A stretch of DNA of 64,000 nt from CAVQJU01 sp963754955 (GTDB taxonomy: Bacteria > Acidobacteriota > Vicinamibacteria > Vicinamibacterales > CAVVIG01), in assembly GCA_963754955.1 (NCBI GenBank), contig CAVWHY010000001.1, positions 62,001-126,000 on the forward strand, given 5' to 3'. A program made the position numbers and the translations under genes. Shown here in pieces: positions 17,957 to 27,514 of this stretch (its first letter is position 1; each line of letters begins with the position of its first letter). Below the pieces are notes generated by a model, which had not been told where the DNA came from, made no database searches, and saw only the letters and a list, made by a program, of their open reading frames with translations.

Positions 17957-20816
17957 TCAGACCTGCTTGGAAAGAACCATGGACGATGCCGGCACCCGCC
18001 TGGCCGCGCCGAGGTCGAACGCCTGCTCGACGAGCGCCGTCTGGTTCAACTGGTGCCACGCCGCCGATCCCTCCGACGGGCTCGAGTTGCGCGCGCGCCC
18101 GATGTAGCGGAGCGGCCGCCGATCGCCGACGAGCTCCTCGAGCCGCGGCCGCATGAATTCCCACGCGCCCATGTTTTCCGGCTCCTCCTGGAGCCAGACC
18201 ACGTCGCGCGCCGACGGGTAGCGGTCGAGGACTTCTGTCAGGGCGACGCTGGGAAACGGGTACAGCTGCTCGACGCGGCAGATCGCGATTCCCGAAGCGG
18301 TCCGCCGGGCGTCGCTGGTGAACAGGTCCACAGCCACCTTGCCGCTGCACAACACCACCCGCTCGATCGCGTCCGGCGAGCGCGGCGCCTCGGGATCGTC
18401 GAGCACCGAGAAGAACCGCTCCTGCTCGAGCTCGAGCGGCGTCGATGCGACGAATGGGTGTCGCAGAAGGCTTTTCGGCGTCAGGACGAAGAGCGGCAGC
18501 GGGTCGAGCTCGAGCAGCGCCGCCTGGCGGCGCAGCAGGTGGAAATACTGGGCCGCCGTCGTGCAGTTGACAAGACGAAGGTTGATGTCGGACGCCGCCT
18601 GCAGGATGCGCTCGGGGCGCGCGTTCGAGTGCTCGGGCCCCTGGCCCTCGTATCCGTGCGGGAGCAGCAGGACGAGTGACGGCGCGAGGCCCCACTTCGC
18701 GCGGCCAGACGTCACGAACTGATCGAGCATCTCCTGCGCGCCGTTGAGGAAATCGCCGTATTGCGCCTCCCACACGACGAGGCGCCGCGGCGCCTGCATG
18801 TTGTAGCCGAACTCGAACCCGATCGTGGCGTTCTCGCTCAGGGGGCTGTTGTGCAGCTCGAACGAGGCGCGCGCCTGCGGGAATTCCTGCAGCGGCACCA
18901 GCTGCTGCCCCGTCGCCGCGTCGTGGTACACGGCGTGGCGGTGGCTGAACGTGCCGCGCTCGACGTCCTCGCCCGTCAGGCGGACGGGGATGCCGTCGGC
19001 GAGGATCGTCGCCAGCGCCAGTTCCTCCGCTGTCGCCCAGTCGACGGAGCGATCCGACGGGTTCACGAGCGCCGCCTTGCGCCGTTCGCGCCCGCGTTCC
19101 AGCTTGCGATGGAACGTGAAGCCCTCCGGGCGAACCAGCAGCGCGTCGTTGATTTCCCGCAGCCGATCCAGCGGCACGCCTGTGGACACTCTGGCCGCTG
19201 CCCCCGGAGACGGCTGCGGCGGCACCTGCGGGCGGTACGCCTGGTCCGGCTTCGAGCGACGCGTAGGTCGTTTCCAGCACGTCGAAGTGTTTCTTGACGA
19301 GCGCGGGCGGCACATCGGCGGCGATCGTGCCTTTCTCGACGAGCGTCCGCGCCCAGCGCTCGCGCACGGTCGGGTGGACGGCCACGGTCTGGTAGATGAC
19401 CGGCTGCGTGAACGACGGCTCGTCGCCTTCGTTGTGGCCGTAGCGGCGGTAGCCGACGAGATCGATCAGGAAGTCGAGCCCGAAGCGCGCGCGGTACTCC
19501 CACGCCAGCCTGGCGGCCTCGAGGCACGCGACCGGATCGTCGGCGTTCACGTGCACGATCGGGATCTTGAATCCGCGCGCGAGGCCGCTCGCGTAGCTGG
19601 TGCTGTACGACTCCTCGGGCGTGGCCGTGAACCCGAGCTGGTTGTTCGCGATGATGTGAATCGTGCCGCCCGTGTCGTAGCCGGCGAGCCGCGAGAGGTT
19701 CAGCGTCTCCGCGACCACGCCCTGCCCGGGAAACGCGGCATCGCCGTGAATGAGGATCGGCAGCGTGATCCGGCCGTCGAAGCGGGCCGCGCCCCGGCCG
19801 TCCGCCGCCGTGCCGGCGGCCCGCGCCATCCCCACCACCACCGGGTCCACGGCTTCGAGGTGGCTCGGATTCGGCGCCAGCGTGACGTACATCTGCCCGC
19901 GCGGCGCCGCCGTTCGCGCGCCCGCGTGATACTTGACGTCGCCCGTCCAGCCCAGGTCGGTGCGATACGAAGCGGCCGCGATCGGATCCTTGAACTCGGC
20001 GAGGATCTCCGCGTACGGCTTGTCGAGCACGTGGGCCAGCACGTTCAGCCGTCCGCGATGCGCCATGCCGAGCAGCGCGAACCGCGTGCCCCCGCCGGCG
20101 GACCCGCAGATGATTTCGTCGAGGATCGGCACGAGCATGTCGAGCCCCTCGACGGAGAAGCGCGTCTTGCCGGGGAAGGTCCTGTGCAGAAAGCGCTCGA
20201 AGGCCTCGACCTGGCTCAGGCGATCGAGCACGGCGGCCGCGGAGGCCGCATCCACCGGCGGGAGGAATCGGCCGGACTCGGCGGCGTGGCGGAGCCAGTC
20301 GCGTTCCTCGGGCACGAACACGTGCGCGTAGTCGAACCCGGTCGTCGAACAGTAGACGCGGCGGAGGCCTTCGATCGCGTCGAAGGCGCTGGCAGACGAC
20401 TCGGCGACCGGTCCCTCGACGAGCGAAGCGGGCAGGCGCCTGAGATCGTCGTCCGTGATGCCGTGGGCCGCGGGCGAGAGCGACGGGTCGCCGATCGGCT
20501 CCGAGCCCAGAGGATCGATGCGGGCCGCCAGATGACCGTATCGCCGGATGCAGTCCGCGAGGTTCGCGGCGCCCACAATCGTGGCGATGTCCGTGGCACT
20601 GTGCCTGCTGACGTCGCTGCCAGGGCTGCCAGGGCTGCCGGCGTCCACCGCTCCGGCAGCGGGCATCGATGCCGCGGCTGGACCCGGCGTTGGAGGAGAC
20701 CAGGTCTCGAACGCCCTCCGCGTGGCCGGGTCGACGGACAACGGATCCTGCCGGAAGCGGTCGTACAGCTCCAGCACGTAGGCGGCGTTGACCCCCTGGA
20801 ATTCATCGAACCGCAT
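17957..20816 (-). CDS. sucA: 2-oxoglutarate dehydrogenase E1 component (frameshifted)
   Basis: About 953 residues across one frameshift located between 19205 and 19255. The N-terminus MRFDEFQGVNAAYVLELYDR is typical of E1o. TPP and substrate landmarks follow: LLGMAHRGRLNVLAHV, IHGDAAFPGQGVVAETLNL, and ANNQLGFTATPEESYST. The pyrimidine-domain half has FEFGYNMQAPRRLVVWEAQ and LLLPHGYEGQGPEHSNAR. It decarboxylates 2-oxoglutarate and passes the succinyl group to the lipoyl domain of E2. The gallate dioxygenase gene ends 18 bases upstream, suggesting shared transcription. Confidence 0.9.
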
Positions 20817-20834
20817 GGCCGTCCTGCCGCACTC

Positions 20835-22136
20835 CTACGACTTCGCGTTCGTGTCCCACGCGAGCGCGCCGGCGTCCCTGCCGGCCACCGAGTAGAGCGC
20901 GCCCGGCGCGTTGCGCGTCTGCTGAAACGTCTCGAGCGTCTCGCCGCGCATGGCCGCGTAGATGTGAAGGTTCGACACGCCGATGACGGCGCCGAGCTTT
21001 TCGAGCATGAAGAAGATGACGCCGTAGTGGATCATGCCGCGCCAGTCGCGGCGGCGCACGAGGCCGCGCTCCTCGTCGGTCAGCCCTGCCGCGGCGAACG
21101 ACGCTTCCGGATCGTCCTTGAAGCGCTGGCGGTGGGCGGGATCGACCATGTCGTGCAGGAACCTGTTCAGCCGGTACGCCTTGACGCTGCGCTCGAGCGT
21201 GAACGGGTAGGTACCCGGAATGCGCTCGGCCCCGGCGAGTTGCCGCGCCATGTGATGACGATACTCCTCGGCGTTGCTGCCGACGTCCGCCGACGCTTCG
21301 TTCTCGTAGATCGCCGTCGCAATGGCCGTCATCGACGGCAGGTAGTAGCTCTGGTGGACCTTCCGGATGCTGGACGACAGCGCGCCGCGCATCACGAGCC
21401 ACATGATGACCTCAGACCCTTCGAAGCCACCCCACTCCGCGTACTCGGCGTGCGTCAGCTCGCAGAGGCGTTCGGGGTCCTTTTCGATCAGCTCGAGGAA
21501 CTGCATGTCCCACGGCGTGTTGTTGAAGCCCGATCGCTCGCCGTGCACCTGGTGCGACAGCCCGCCGGTCGCCACGATCGCCACCTTGAGGTCTTCCGGG
21601 TAGCTCTCGATGGCCCGGCGCAGCGCCTGCCCCAGCTTGTAGCAGCGCCGCGCCGAGGGAATCGGAAACTGCAGCACGCCGACGAGCAGCGGGATGATCC
21701 GCGCCGGCCACTCGCCCGCGTCCGTCCGCCGCGCCAGCATCGAGAGCGGCGAGAACAGGCCGTGGTCGAGCGGCTTGTCCTGGAAGAACGACATGTCGAA
21801 CTCGTCGGCCATGAGCGCCTGGCCGATGTGCCGCGCCAGCGCGGGGTGGCCGATCGCGGGGGGCAGCGCACGCGCGCCGCCGCCCTCGTCCGCCACCGGA
21901 AACTGTTCGCCGATCCCGAGCGTGAACGCCGAGTAGTGATCGAAGAAGAAGGACGTCACGTGATCGTTGAATACGAACACCATTACGTCGGGTTTTTTTT
22001 CGTCGATCCAGCGCTGCAGCGGTTCGTAGTGCTCGAAGATCGGCGCCCACGCCGGATCGTCGCGCTTGTCGCGGTCGAACGCGAAGCCGATCGTGGGCGT
22101 GTGCGAGCTGGCCAGGGCCCCGATGATACGTGCCAT
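20835..22136 (-). CDS. galA: Gallate dioxygenase
   Basis: 433 residues from MARIIGALASSHTPTIGF. The N-terminal two-thirds is a class III extradiol (LigB-like) domain with metal-binding His in SSHTPTIGF and FNDHVTSFFFDHYSAF; the C-terminal 120 residues, from RSVKAYRLNRFLHDM, are a LigA-like domain fused on the same chain. This arrangement and sequence match GalA/DesB gallate dioxygenases, including GLSHQVHGERSGFNNT. It cleaves gallate with Fe(II) and O2 to 4-oxalomesaconate. No frameshift is seen. It is immediately upstream of sucA and divergent, by 30 bases, from the flavoprotein gene at 22167. Confidence 0.92.
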   Translation of the reverse strand: MARIIGALASSHTPTIGFAFDRDKRDDPAWAPIFEHYEPLQRWIDEKKPDVMVFVFNDHVTSFFFDHYSAFTLGIGEQFPVADEGGGARALPPAIGHPALARHIGQALMADEFDMSFFQDKPLDHGLFSPLSMLARRTDAGEWPARIIPLLVGVLQFPIPSARRCYKLGQALRRAIESYPEDLKVAIVATGGLSHQVHGERSGFNNTPWDMQFLELIEKDPERLCELTHAEYAEWGGFEGSEVIMWLVMRGALSSSIRKVHQSYYLPSMTAIATAIYENEASADVGSNAEEYRHHMARQLAGAERIPGTYPFTLERSVKAYRLNRFLHDMVDPAHRQRFKDDPEASFAAAGLTDEERGLVRRRDWRGMIHYGVIFFMLEKLGAVIGVSNLHIYAAMRGETLETFQQTRNAPGALYSVAGRDAGALAWDTNAKS

Positions 22137-22166
22137 GGCCCCGATTGTACTGATATTCTCCACGCC

Positions 22167-23307
22167 ATGCAGACGCGTATCGTCGTACTGGGCGCCGGTT
22201 TCGGCGGCCTCGAACTCGTGACTATTCTTTCCGACGCGTTCGGGGCGGCCCTCGACATCGTCCTCATCGACAAAGGCGATTCATTCGTGTTCGGCTTCTC
22301 CAAGCTGGACGTGATGTTCGGGCGGAAGATGCCGTCGGACGCCCGACACCAGTACCGCGACGTGCTCAAGCCGGGGGTGCGGTTTCTGCAGACGGCCGTG
22401 CAATCGATCGAGCCGGCGGCCAGGCGCGTCGTGACCGACGCAGGCACGTTCGACGCGGACATCCTGATCGTCGCCCTCGGGGCGGATCTCGATCCGGCAG
22501 CCACGCCGGGCCTGCCGGAAGGCGGTCACGAGTTCTACTCCGTCGCGGGAGCCTTTGCGCTGAGAGACGTCCTCCCGCAGTTCGAGCGCGGCCCGGCCAT
22601 CATCGGCGTCTGCGGCAAATCGTTCAAGTGCCCGCCGGCGCCCAGCGAGGCGGCCCTCCTGCTGCATGATTACCTGACCGCCCGCGGACGCCGCGACGCG
22701 ACGGAGATCACGCTCGTGATGCCGTTCGGCACGCCGATTCCCCCGTCGCCGGAAACCTCGCAGGCGATTCTCGCGGCGTTCGCCGAGCGCGGCATCCGGT
22801 TCGTGAAAGACAACGCTGGTGAAGTCGCTCGACCCATCGCGCAAGGTGGCCGTCCTCAGTGACGGCACGGAACTGCCGTACGCGCTCTTTCTCGGCGTGC
22901 CCGTCCACCGCGTCCCGCAGGTCGTCGTCGAATCGGGACTCGCCGCGCATCCGTACGACTGGGTTCCCGTCCACAAGCCGACGCTCGAGACGAAGTTTCC
23001 CGGTGTCTATGCGGTCGGCGACGTGAACGGCGTCGGCACGCCGAAGGCCGGTGTCTTCGCCGAAGGCTCGGCGCGGGTCGTCGCCGCGACCATCATCGCG
23101 AAGCTGCAAGGGAGTGCGTCACCCGACGCGTACAAAGGACAGGGTTCCTGCTACGTCGAGTTCGGCCACGATCAGGTCGGCCGCGTGGACGTGGACTTCC
23201 TCAGCGGCCCGAAGCCGACCGGCACGTTTCAGGTGCCGTCGGCGGCGCTCGTCGCCGAGAAGGCGCTCTTCGGGTCGAGCCGGCTCACGCGTTGGTTCGG
23301 CAAATAA
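22167..23307 (+). CDS. Sulfide:quinone reductase-like FAD oxidoreductase (one frameshift)
   Basis: About 380 residues over one frameshift near 22818. The N-terminal FAD-binding motif is VVLGAGFGGLE; GKSFKCPPAPSEAALLLHDY contains the conserved Cys of SQR and flavocytochrome c sulfide dehydrogenase-like enzymes; PGVYAVGDVNGVGTPKAGVF is the second FAD motif. Upstream the frame ends in RFVKDNA and the matching continuation KSLDPSRKVAVLSDG is one frame over. It probably reduces quinone with a sulfide or NAD(P)H donor; the exact substrate is open. The 3' end overlaps the convergent sirtuin gene by 23 bases. Confidence 0.82.
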
Positions 23308-24043
23308 GCGGCAGCGTTTCACCGATCGGGCGTGAGAGGACCGCGTCCGCGATCTCGTCGAACGGTGTCGGCTCGGCGTTCACGATCACCACGCGCGCGC
23401 CCGCCTCTCTCGCGGCAGGCACGGCCCCGGCGACGGGGTAGACCTGCAACGTCGACCCGACGGCGAGCAGCACGTCCGCTTCCGATGCGGCGCGCATCGC
23501 GCGTCGAATCACGTCCGGCTCGAGCGGCTGCCCGAACGAGATCGTTGCGCTCTTCAGAATTCCGCCGCATTGCCGGCACGGCGGATCCACTTCGCCGGCC
23601 CGGACGCGCTCCAGCACGCCCGGCATCGGACCGCGCCATCCGCAGCTCATGCACATCGCGTCGTGGACGGTGCCGTGGACTTCGATCACCTTGCCCGGAG
23701 TGCTGCCGGCGCGCTGATGCAGACCGTCGATGTTCTGCGTGATCAGCGCGTGCAGCTTGCCGCGCCGCTCGAGGGCCACGAGCGCGGTGTGCCCGGCGTT
23801 CGGCTCGGCACGCCAGGCCGGGTGCGCGAGGCGGCTCTGCCAGGACAGCCTGCGCACTTCAGGATCCGACATGTAATGGTGGATGTTCGAAAGCCGCTCC
23901 GCTTTCGGATCCCGCGTCCAGACGCCCTGCGGCCCGCGAAAATCGGGGATCCCCGACTCGGTCGAGATCCCGGCCCCCGTCAGGACGACGACGCGGGCGG
24001 CCGCGTCGATCCAGGTTCGAATGTCATCGATCCGTTCGCGCAT
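23285..24043 (-). CDS. NAD-dependent protein deacylase, Sir2 family
   Basis: 252 residues from MRERIDDIRTW. NAD-binding motifs GAGISTESGIPDFRG and TQNIDGLHQRAG, catalytic His in EVHGTVHDA, and a four-Cys zinc site (CMSCGW and CRQCGG) are all intact. The C-terminus has LLAVGSTLQVYPVAGAVP and IVNAEPTPFD. It removes acyl groups from protein lysines using NAD. It is downstream of, and probably co-transcribed with, the DinB gene; their stop and start are 20 bases apart. Confidence 0.93.
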   Translation of the reverse strand: MRERIDDIRTWIDAAARVVVLTGAGISTESGIPDFRGPQGVWTRDPKAERLSNIHHYMSDPEVRRLSWQSRLAHPAWRAEPNAGHTALVALERRGKLHALITQNIDGLHQRAGSTPGKVIEVHGTVHDAMCMSCGWRGPMPGVLERVRAGEVDPPCRQCGGILKSATISFGQPLEPDVIRRAMRAASEADVLLAVGSTLQVYPVAGAVPAAREAGARVVIVNAEPTPFDEIADAVLSRPIGETLPLICRTNA

Positions 24044-24063
24044 TCCGAAAGTCGTGCGGGGCT

Positions 24064-24609
24064 TCAGGCCCGCGAGACCGCCGCGTGGATGCGTTCGAGC
24101 TGCCTGAGATGCAGGATGTCGTGGCCGGCATACAGCCGGCGCATCCGATCGAGGCTCTCCTCGCCTCGTTCGCCGTGTATCCCGATCCGCTTGAGATCGA
24201 CCGGTGTCAGCCGGGCCCAGATGCGCGCGTTCGCCCGCCGGAGCACCGTGAACTGCTCCAACGCCTCGCCGATATCCACCGAGCCGTACTCGAGGCGATC
24301 GGCCCACAAGTCCTGGTCGTAGCCCGTCAGCCTCGGGCGGTCGTGTGCGAGCACCATCCGCAGGCGGAAGCCGCCGACCAGTTCCGAATCCGCCAGATGC
24401 TGCACCACGTCGCGGATCGACCACTTGCCAGGCGCTTCCGCGCGCACAGCCATGTCCGCCGGCACAGTTTCGAGCAGCCGCGCGACCGCGCCAGGCGTGT
24501 CGCCAAGGACACGGACGGGATCCTGGTCCCCAAGCAGCCCCAGCAGCCCGGCGACGTACACGTCAATCTCCGCCGGCGTGGACGATGCGGGGTTCGAATA
24601 GATGCTCAT
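24064..24609 (-). CDS. DinB-family four-helix protein
   Basis: About 181 residues starting at MSIYSNPASST. The DinB fold is shown by GKWSIRDVVQHLADSELVGG with the first metal-binding His, a middle helix with RLTGYDQDLWADRLEY, and the C-terminal HDILHLRQLERI carrying the second and third His. DinB proteins bind a divalent metal and often act as thiol-dependent transferases or stress proteins. The longer reading frame upstream to 24699 lacks sense. It is divergent from the SnoaL-like gene at 24651. Confidence 0.82.
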   Translation of the reverse strand: MSIYSNPASSTPAEIDVYVAGLLGLLGDQDPVRVLGDTPGAVARLLETVPADMAVRAEAPGKWSIRDVVQHLADSELVGGFRLRMVLAHDRPRLTGYDQDLWADRLEYGSVDIGEALEQFTVLRRANARIWARLTPVDLKRIGIHGERGEESLDRMRRLYAGHDILHLRQLERIHAAVSRA

Positions 24610-24650
24610 GGCGGTAGTGTAACGTCGCGCGGGAGTATCATGGCGCCACC

Positions 24651-25202
24651 ATGAACCCACCAGCCTGCCGAACAGTGACGATGATCGCGGCGGCGGCACT
24701 GCTGATCGCGATCGCGGACGCGCCGGCGAAGCTGCAGGCGCAGTCCGGATCGGCGCCCGGGCGCGACTCGGCCGCGCGGATCCAGCGCATCGAAGACCGC
24801 GTCGAAATCGAACAGCTGCTGCTCAACTACGGACGCCACCTCGACGCGCGCGACTTCAAGGCTTACGGGCAGCTGTTTGCCCACGACGGCGTCTGGGAAG
24901 GCGGCATGGGCACCGTGCAGGGACCCGCCGCGATCCAGGCGTTCATGGAGAAAGCCATCCCGGGGCCCAACGACGCCCACAACTTCCATCTGCTGTCGAA
25001 CTTCGTCATCGATGTGCAGGGCGACAGCGCGACGGCATGGTCGCGCTGGCAGTTCGTCGCGCCCGGGCAGGATGGACGTCCGGTCGTCGCGCAGGCCGGC
25101 CGGTACGACGACACGCTCGTGCGCGAGGACGGCCGCTGGAAGTTCAAGCGCCGCATGGCCTCGAACGACCTGCCGCTTCCCCGCCCGTCGCCGCCGAAAT
25201 AG
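24651..25202 (+). CDS. Exported SnoaL/NTF2-like protein
   Basis: 183 residues with a signal peptide (MIAAAALLIAIADAPAK) and a SnoaL-like cone-shaped domain: RIEDRVEIEQLLLNYGRHLD, ARDFKAYGQLFAHDGVWEG and YDDTLVREDGRWKFKRR. This fold is shared by ketosteroid isomerase-like enzymes and binding proteins; the role cannot be told from sequence. The ATG lies 12 bases after the reverse-strand DinB promoter region. An IS110 remnant begins just downstream. Confidence 0.8.
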   Translation: MNPPACRTVTMIAAAALLIAIADAPAKLQAQSGSAPGRDSAARIQRIEDRVEIEQLLLNYGRHLDARDFKAYGQLFAHDGVWEGGMGTVQGPAAIQAFMEKAIPGPNDAHNFHLLSNFVIDVQGDSATAWSRWQFVAPGQDGRPVVAQAGRYDDTLVREDGRWKFKRRMASNDLPLPRPSPPK

Positions 25203-25229
25203 CCCGCGGTAAACATTTGCTGTTAAGTG

Positions 25230-25579
25230 GTATCGGCCGTCCGTTACCCGACGGCCGACGGACGAGCTGAGCTCTGCCTCATCCGCATTTCTCTTCGAGA
25301 ATTCAGGTCGACATGCTCGTGGCCGAGCGCAACCGTCTGGCGACGGCCCGCCGCTCCGTCCGGGCGAGCGTCCAGCAGCACGTCCGGTGGCTCGAGCACC
25401 GCATCCACGACGCCGACCACGACCTCACGACGATGATTCACAGCAGCCCCCTCTGGCGCATCAAAGATGACCTCTTGCGGAGTGTCCCCGGCGTGGGCCC
25501 GACGACCTCCCGCCTGCTGATCGCGTGCCTCCCGGAACTCGGCACGTTGTCGCGCCGCGAAATTGCGAGCACCCGCTAG
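25230..25579 (+). pseudogene. Truncated IS110-family transposase remnant
   Basis: A fragment of about 115 codons. From 25307 it reads VDMLVAERNRLATARRSV then LLRSVPGVGPTTSRLLIACL, the coiled coil and helix-hairpin-helix region of IS110-family transposases, and stops after LGTLSRREIA. The N-terminal RNase H-like catalytic domain and the C-terminal serine motif are both missing. Upstream of 25300 similarity is visible only as RPLPDGRR with an in-frame stop. Its end abuts the dnaJ-like gene, so it is a relic of an old insertion. Confidence 0.75.
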
Positions 25580-26109
25580 TCGTTCTTCGCGCGCAGCAGC
25601 CGGCTCTGGACCGTGCCGTCGATGTTGTTTTCGAGATACTCGACGCCGTCGGCGGTGATCGTGATCCCGGAGTCGTCGCCGCGCGTGATGAATTTCTTTT
25701 GCGTCAGGAACCAGATCGAAAACTCCAGGTGTTCCCGCGGCCGCCCCATGAGCGCTTCCATGTCGAGCATGGACATGGTCGGTTTCTGCGGCTCCGTCCT
25801 GCGACGCGAATAGAGCAGCTCGAGCACGGTCAGCCGCGCAATCTGCTCGCTCTTGAAATCCACATCGCCGCTGGTCGTCTCGACGACCTTCCAGCGCTCG
25901 CGCCAGTGCTGCTGATGAACGACGTCGTACTGGGCGCGCCGCTCGGGATCGCTGAGAACCTCGTACGCCTGCGCCAGTTCGCGGAATCGATCGGCGTTGC
26001 CGGTGTCGCCGTTGTCGGGATGAAAGCGCTGAGCCAGGAGCCGGTAGACCCGATGAATCGTCTCGGGTTCGGCGTTGGCGCTGATTTGAAGCGTTTCGTA
26101 GTGGTCCAT
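25576..26109 (-). CDS. DnaJ-domain protein with C-terminal winged-helix-like domain
   Basis: 177 residues. The J-domain covers residues 1-65 and carries HPDN (the HPD motif that stimulates DnaK). The middle is a charged stretch, and residues 85-175 look like a small winged-helix domain (IARLTVLELLYSRRR, DSGITITADGVEYLE). The Gly/Phe and zinc-finger regions of true DnaJ are absent, so it is a J-domain co-chaperone of a different class. Its role is unknown. Confidence 0.85.
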   Translation of the reverse strand: MDHYETLQISANAEPETIHRVYRLLAQRFHPDNGDTGNADRFRELAQAYEVLSDPERRAQYDVVHQQHWRERWKVVETTSGDVDFKSEQIARLTVLELLYSRRRTEPQKPTMSMLDMEALMGRPREHLEFSIWFLTQKKFITRGDDSGITITADGVEYLENNIDGTVQSRLLRAKND

Positions 26110-26245
26110 CGTCTTAACACTCTACGGGTTGTCCGATATTTCGGCCACAGCGCGCGGCGTGGATAGGATGGGGCCCCGACATTCATGCAACGATAGGCAC
26201 TTGCGGGCGAACACGGGACACGGTGGAGCAAAGGAGGCCGCACAC

Positions 26246-27511
26246 ATGCGCAGCATCATAAGGGTCACCGTCTTGCTCGCCGTCTCGTCCGGCGTTGCCG
26301 GCAATGCGTGGGCGCAACTGAGCGCCCGTGTTTACGCGACCGGCCTCTCGTCGCCGGTAGCGTTCGTACAGGACCCGACCGACACGCGCGTGCAGTTCGT
26401 CGTCCAGCAGGGCGGACGCATCCGCGTCGTCAGCAACGGCACCGTCCTGGCGGCCGATTTCCTCGATCTCTCGGCGGTCGTCCAGTGTTGCGGCGAACAA
26501 GGCCTCCTCGGCATGGCGCTCGCGCCCGACTACGCGGCGACAGGGCGCTTCTACGTCCACTTCAGCCGGCAGCCCGACGGCAACCACGTCGTCGCAAGGT
26601 TCCGCCGCGGAACGGGCACGCCGCTCGTCGCGGATCCGTCCTCGCGCTTCGATCTGCGCTGGGGCGGACCGGACGGCGCGCCGTACATCCTGCAGCCGTT
26701 CTCGAATCACAACGGCGGCAACCTGGTGTTCGGTCCCGACGGCTACCTCTACGTCGGTCTGGGCGACGGTGGGTCGGCCGGAGATCCGGGGCATCGGGCG
26801 CAGGACCCGGGGATGCTGCTTGGAAAGATGCTGCGCATAGACGTCGACGTTCCCGACACCGACCTGCAAGGCTACCGCATCCCGCCCGACAACCCGTTCC
26901 TCACGGCCTTCCCGCCGGGTGTCCGTCCCGAGATCTGGGCCTTCGGTTATCGCAACCCATGGCGTTACAGCTTCGACGATCCGCTGCGGGGCGGCACGGG
27001 AGCGCTGATCGTCGGCGATGTCGGACAGAACGTGTGGGAAGAAATCGACTACGAGCCGGCCGGGCGCGGCGGGCGGAACTACGGCTGGCGCAACCGCGAG
27101 GGCGCGCACGTTTACGACGACTCCCGGCCCCCGGCGGACCTGCCGCTCGTCGATCCCATTTACGAATACAGCCACGCTGACGGCGCGGCGTCGGTCACGG
27201 GAGGATTCGTCTATCGCGGCTCGGCACTCGGGGCGGCGTTTCAGGGCCGTTACTTCTTCGCCGAGTACGTGCAGGGGCGCGTCTGGTCCATGGCGCTCAA
27301 CGTCGATCCGTCGACCGGAGAAGCGACCGCTGCCGATCTGCGGGACCACACGACGGCACTCGGCGGCGCCTCGACGCTCGGCAGCATCAGTTCCTTCGGG
27401 GTCGACGCCGCCGGCGAGCTGTATGTCGTCGGCTACTCGCGCGGGATGATTTTCAAGATCGCCGGCCCGAGGCTGGCGCCTCGCGCCGCACGGGCCGCAG
27501 GCGGCCGCTGA
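26246..27511 (+). CDS. PQQ-dependent sugar dehydrogenase (soluble GDH type)
   Basis: 421 residues, starting at ATG 8 bases after AAGGAGG. Signal peptide ends near AWAQ. The glucose/sorbosone dehydrogenase propeller is shown by EQGLLGMALAPDYA, SNHNGGNLVFGPDGYLYVGL (catalytic His in the HNGG segment), GYRNPWRYSFD, and GDVGQNVWEEIDYEPAG. It should oxidise an aldose in the periplasm with PQQ and Ca2+. It converges with the HTH/RDD-like gene with only 3 bases between the stops. Confidence 0.9.
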   Translation: MRSIIRVTVLLAVSSGVAGNAWAQLSARVYATGLSSPVAFVQDPTDTRVQFVVQQGGRIRVVSNGTVLAADFLDLSAVVQCCGEQGLLGMALAPDYAATGRFYVHFSRQPDGNHVVARFRRGTGTPLVADPSSRFDLRWGGPDGAPYILQPFSNHNGGNLVFGPDGYLYVGLGDGGSAGDPGHRAQDPGMLLGKMLRIDVDVPDTDLQGYRIPPDNPFLTAFPPGVRPEIWAFGYRNPWRYSFDDPLRGGTGALIVGDVGQNVWEEIDYEPAGRGGRNYGWRNREGAHVYDDSRPPADLPLVDPIYEYSHADGAASVTGGFVYRGSALGAAFQGRYFFAEYVQGRVWSMALNVDPSTGEATAADLRDHTTALGGASTLGSISSFGVDAAGELYVVGYSRGMIFKIAGPRLAPRAARAAGGR

Positions 27512-27514
27512 ACG

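Noticed and set aside
18825..22166. A very long plus-strand open frame opposite the sucA and gallate dioxygenase genes
   Set aside because: It is antisense to genes with clear domains. Its predicted sequence is Arg/His-rich and without motifs. Only its end, from 22167, is real coding sequence (the flavoprotein).
25230..25579. A complete IS110 element with ends
   Set aside because: Only the middle of the transposase is present, with an in-frame stop upstream. No terminal structures or catalytic domains are found.
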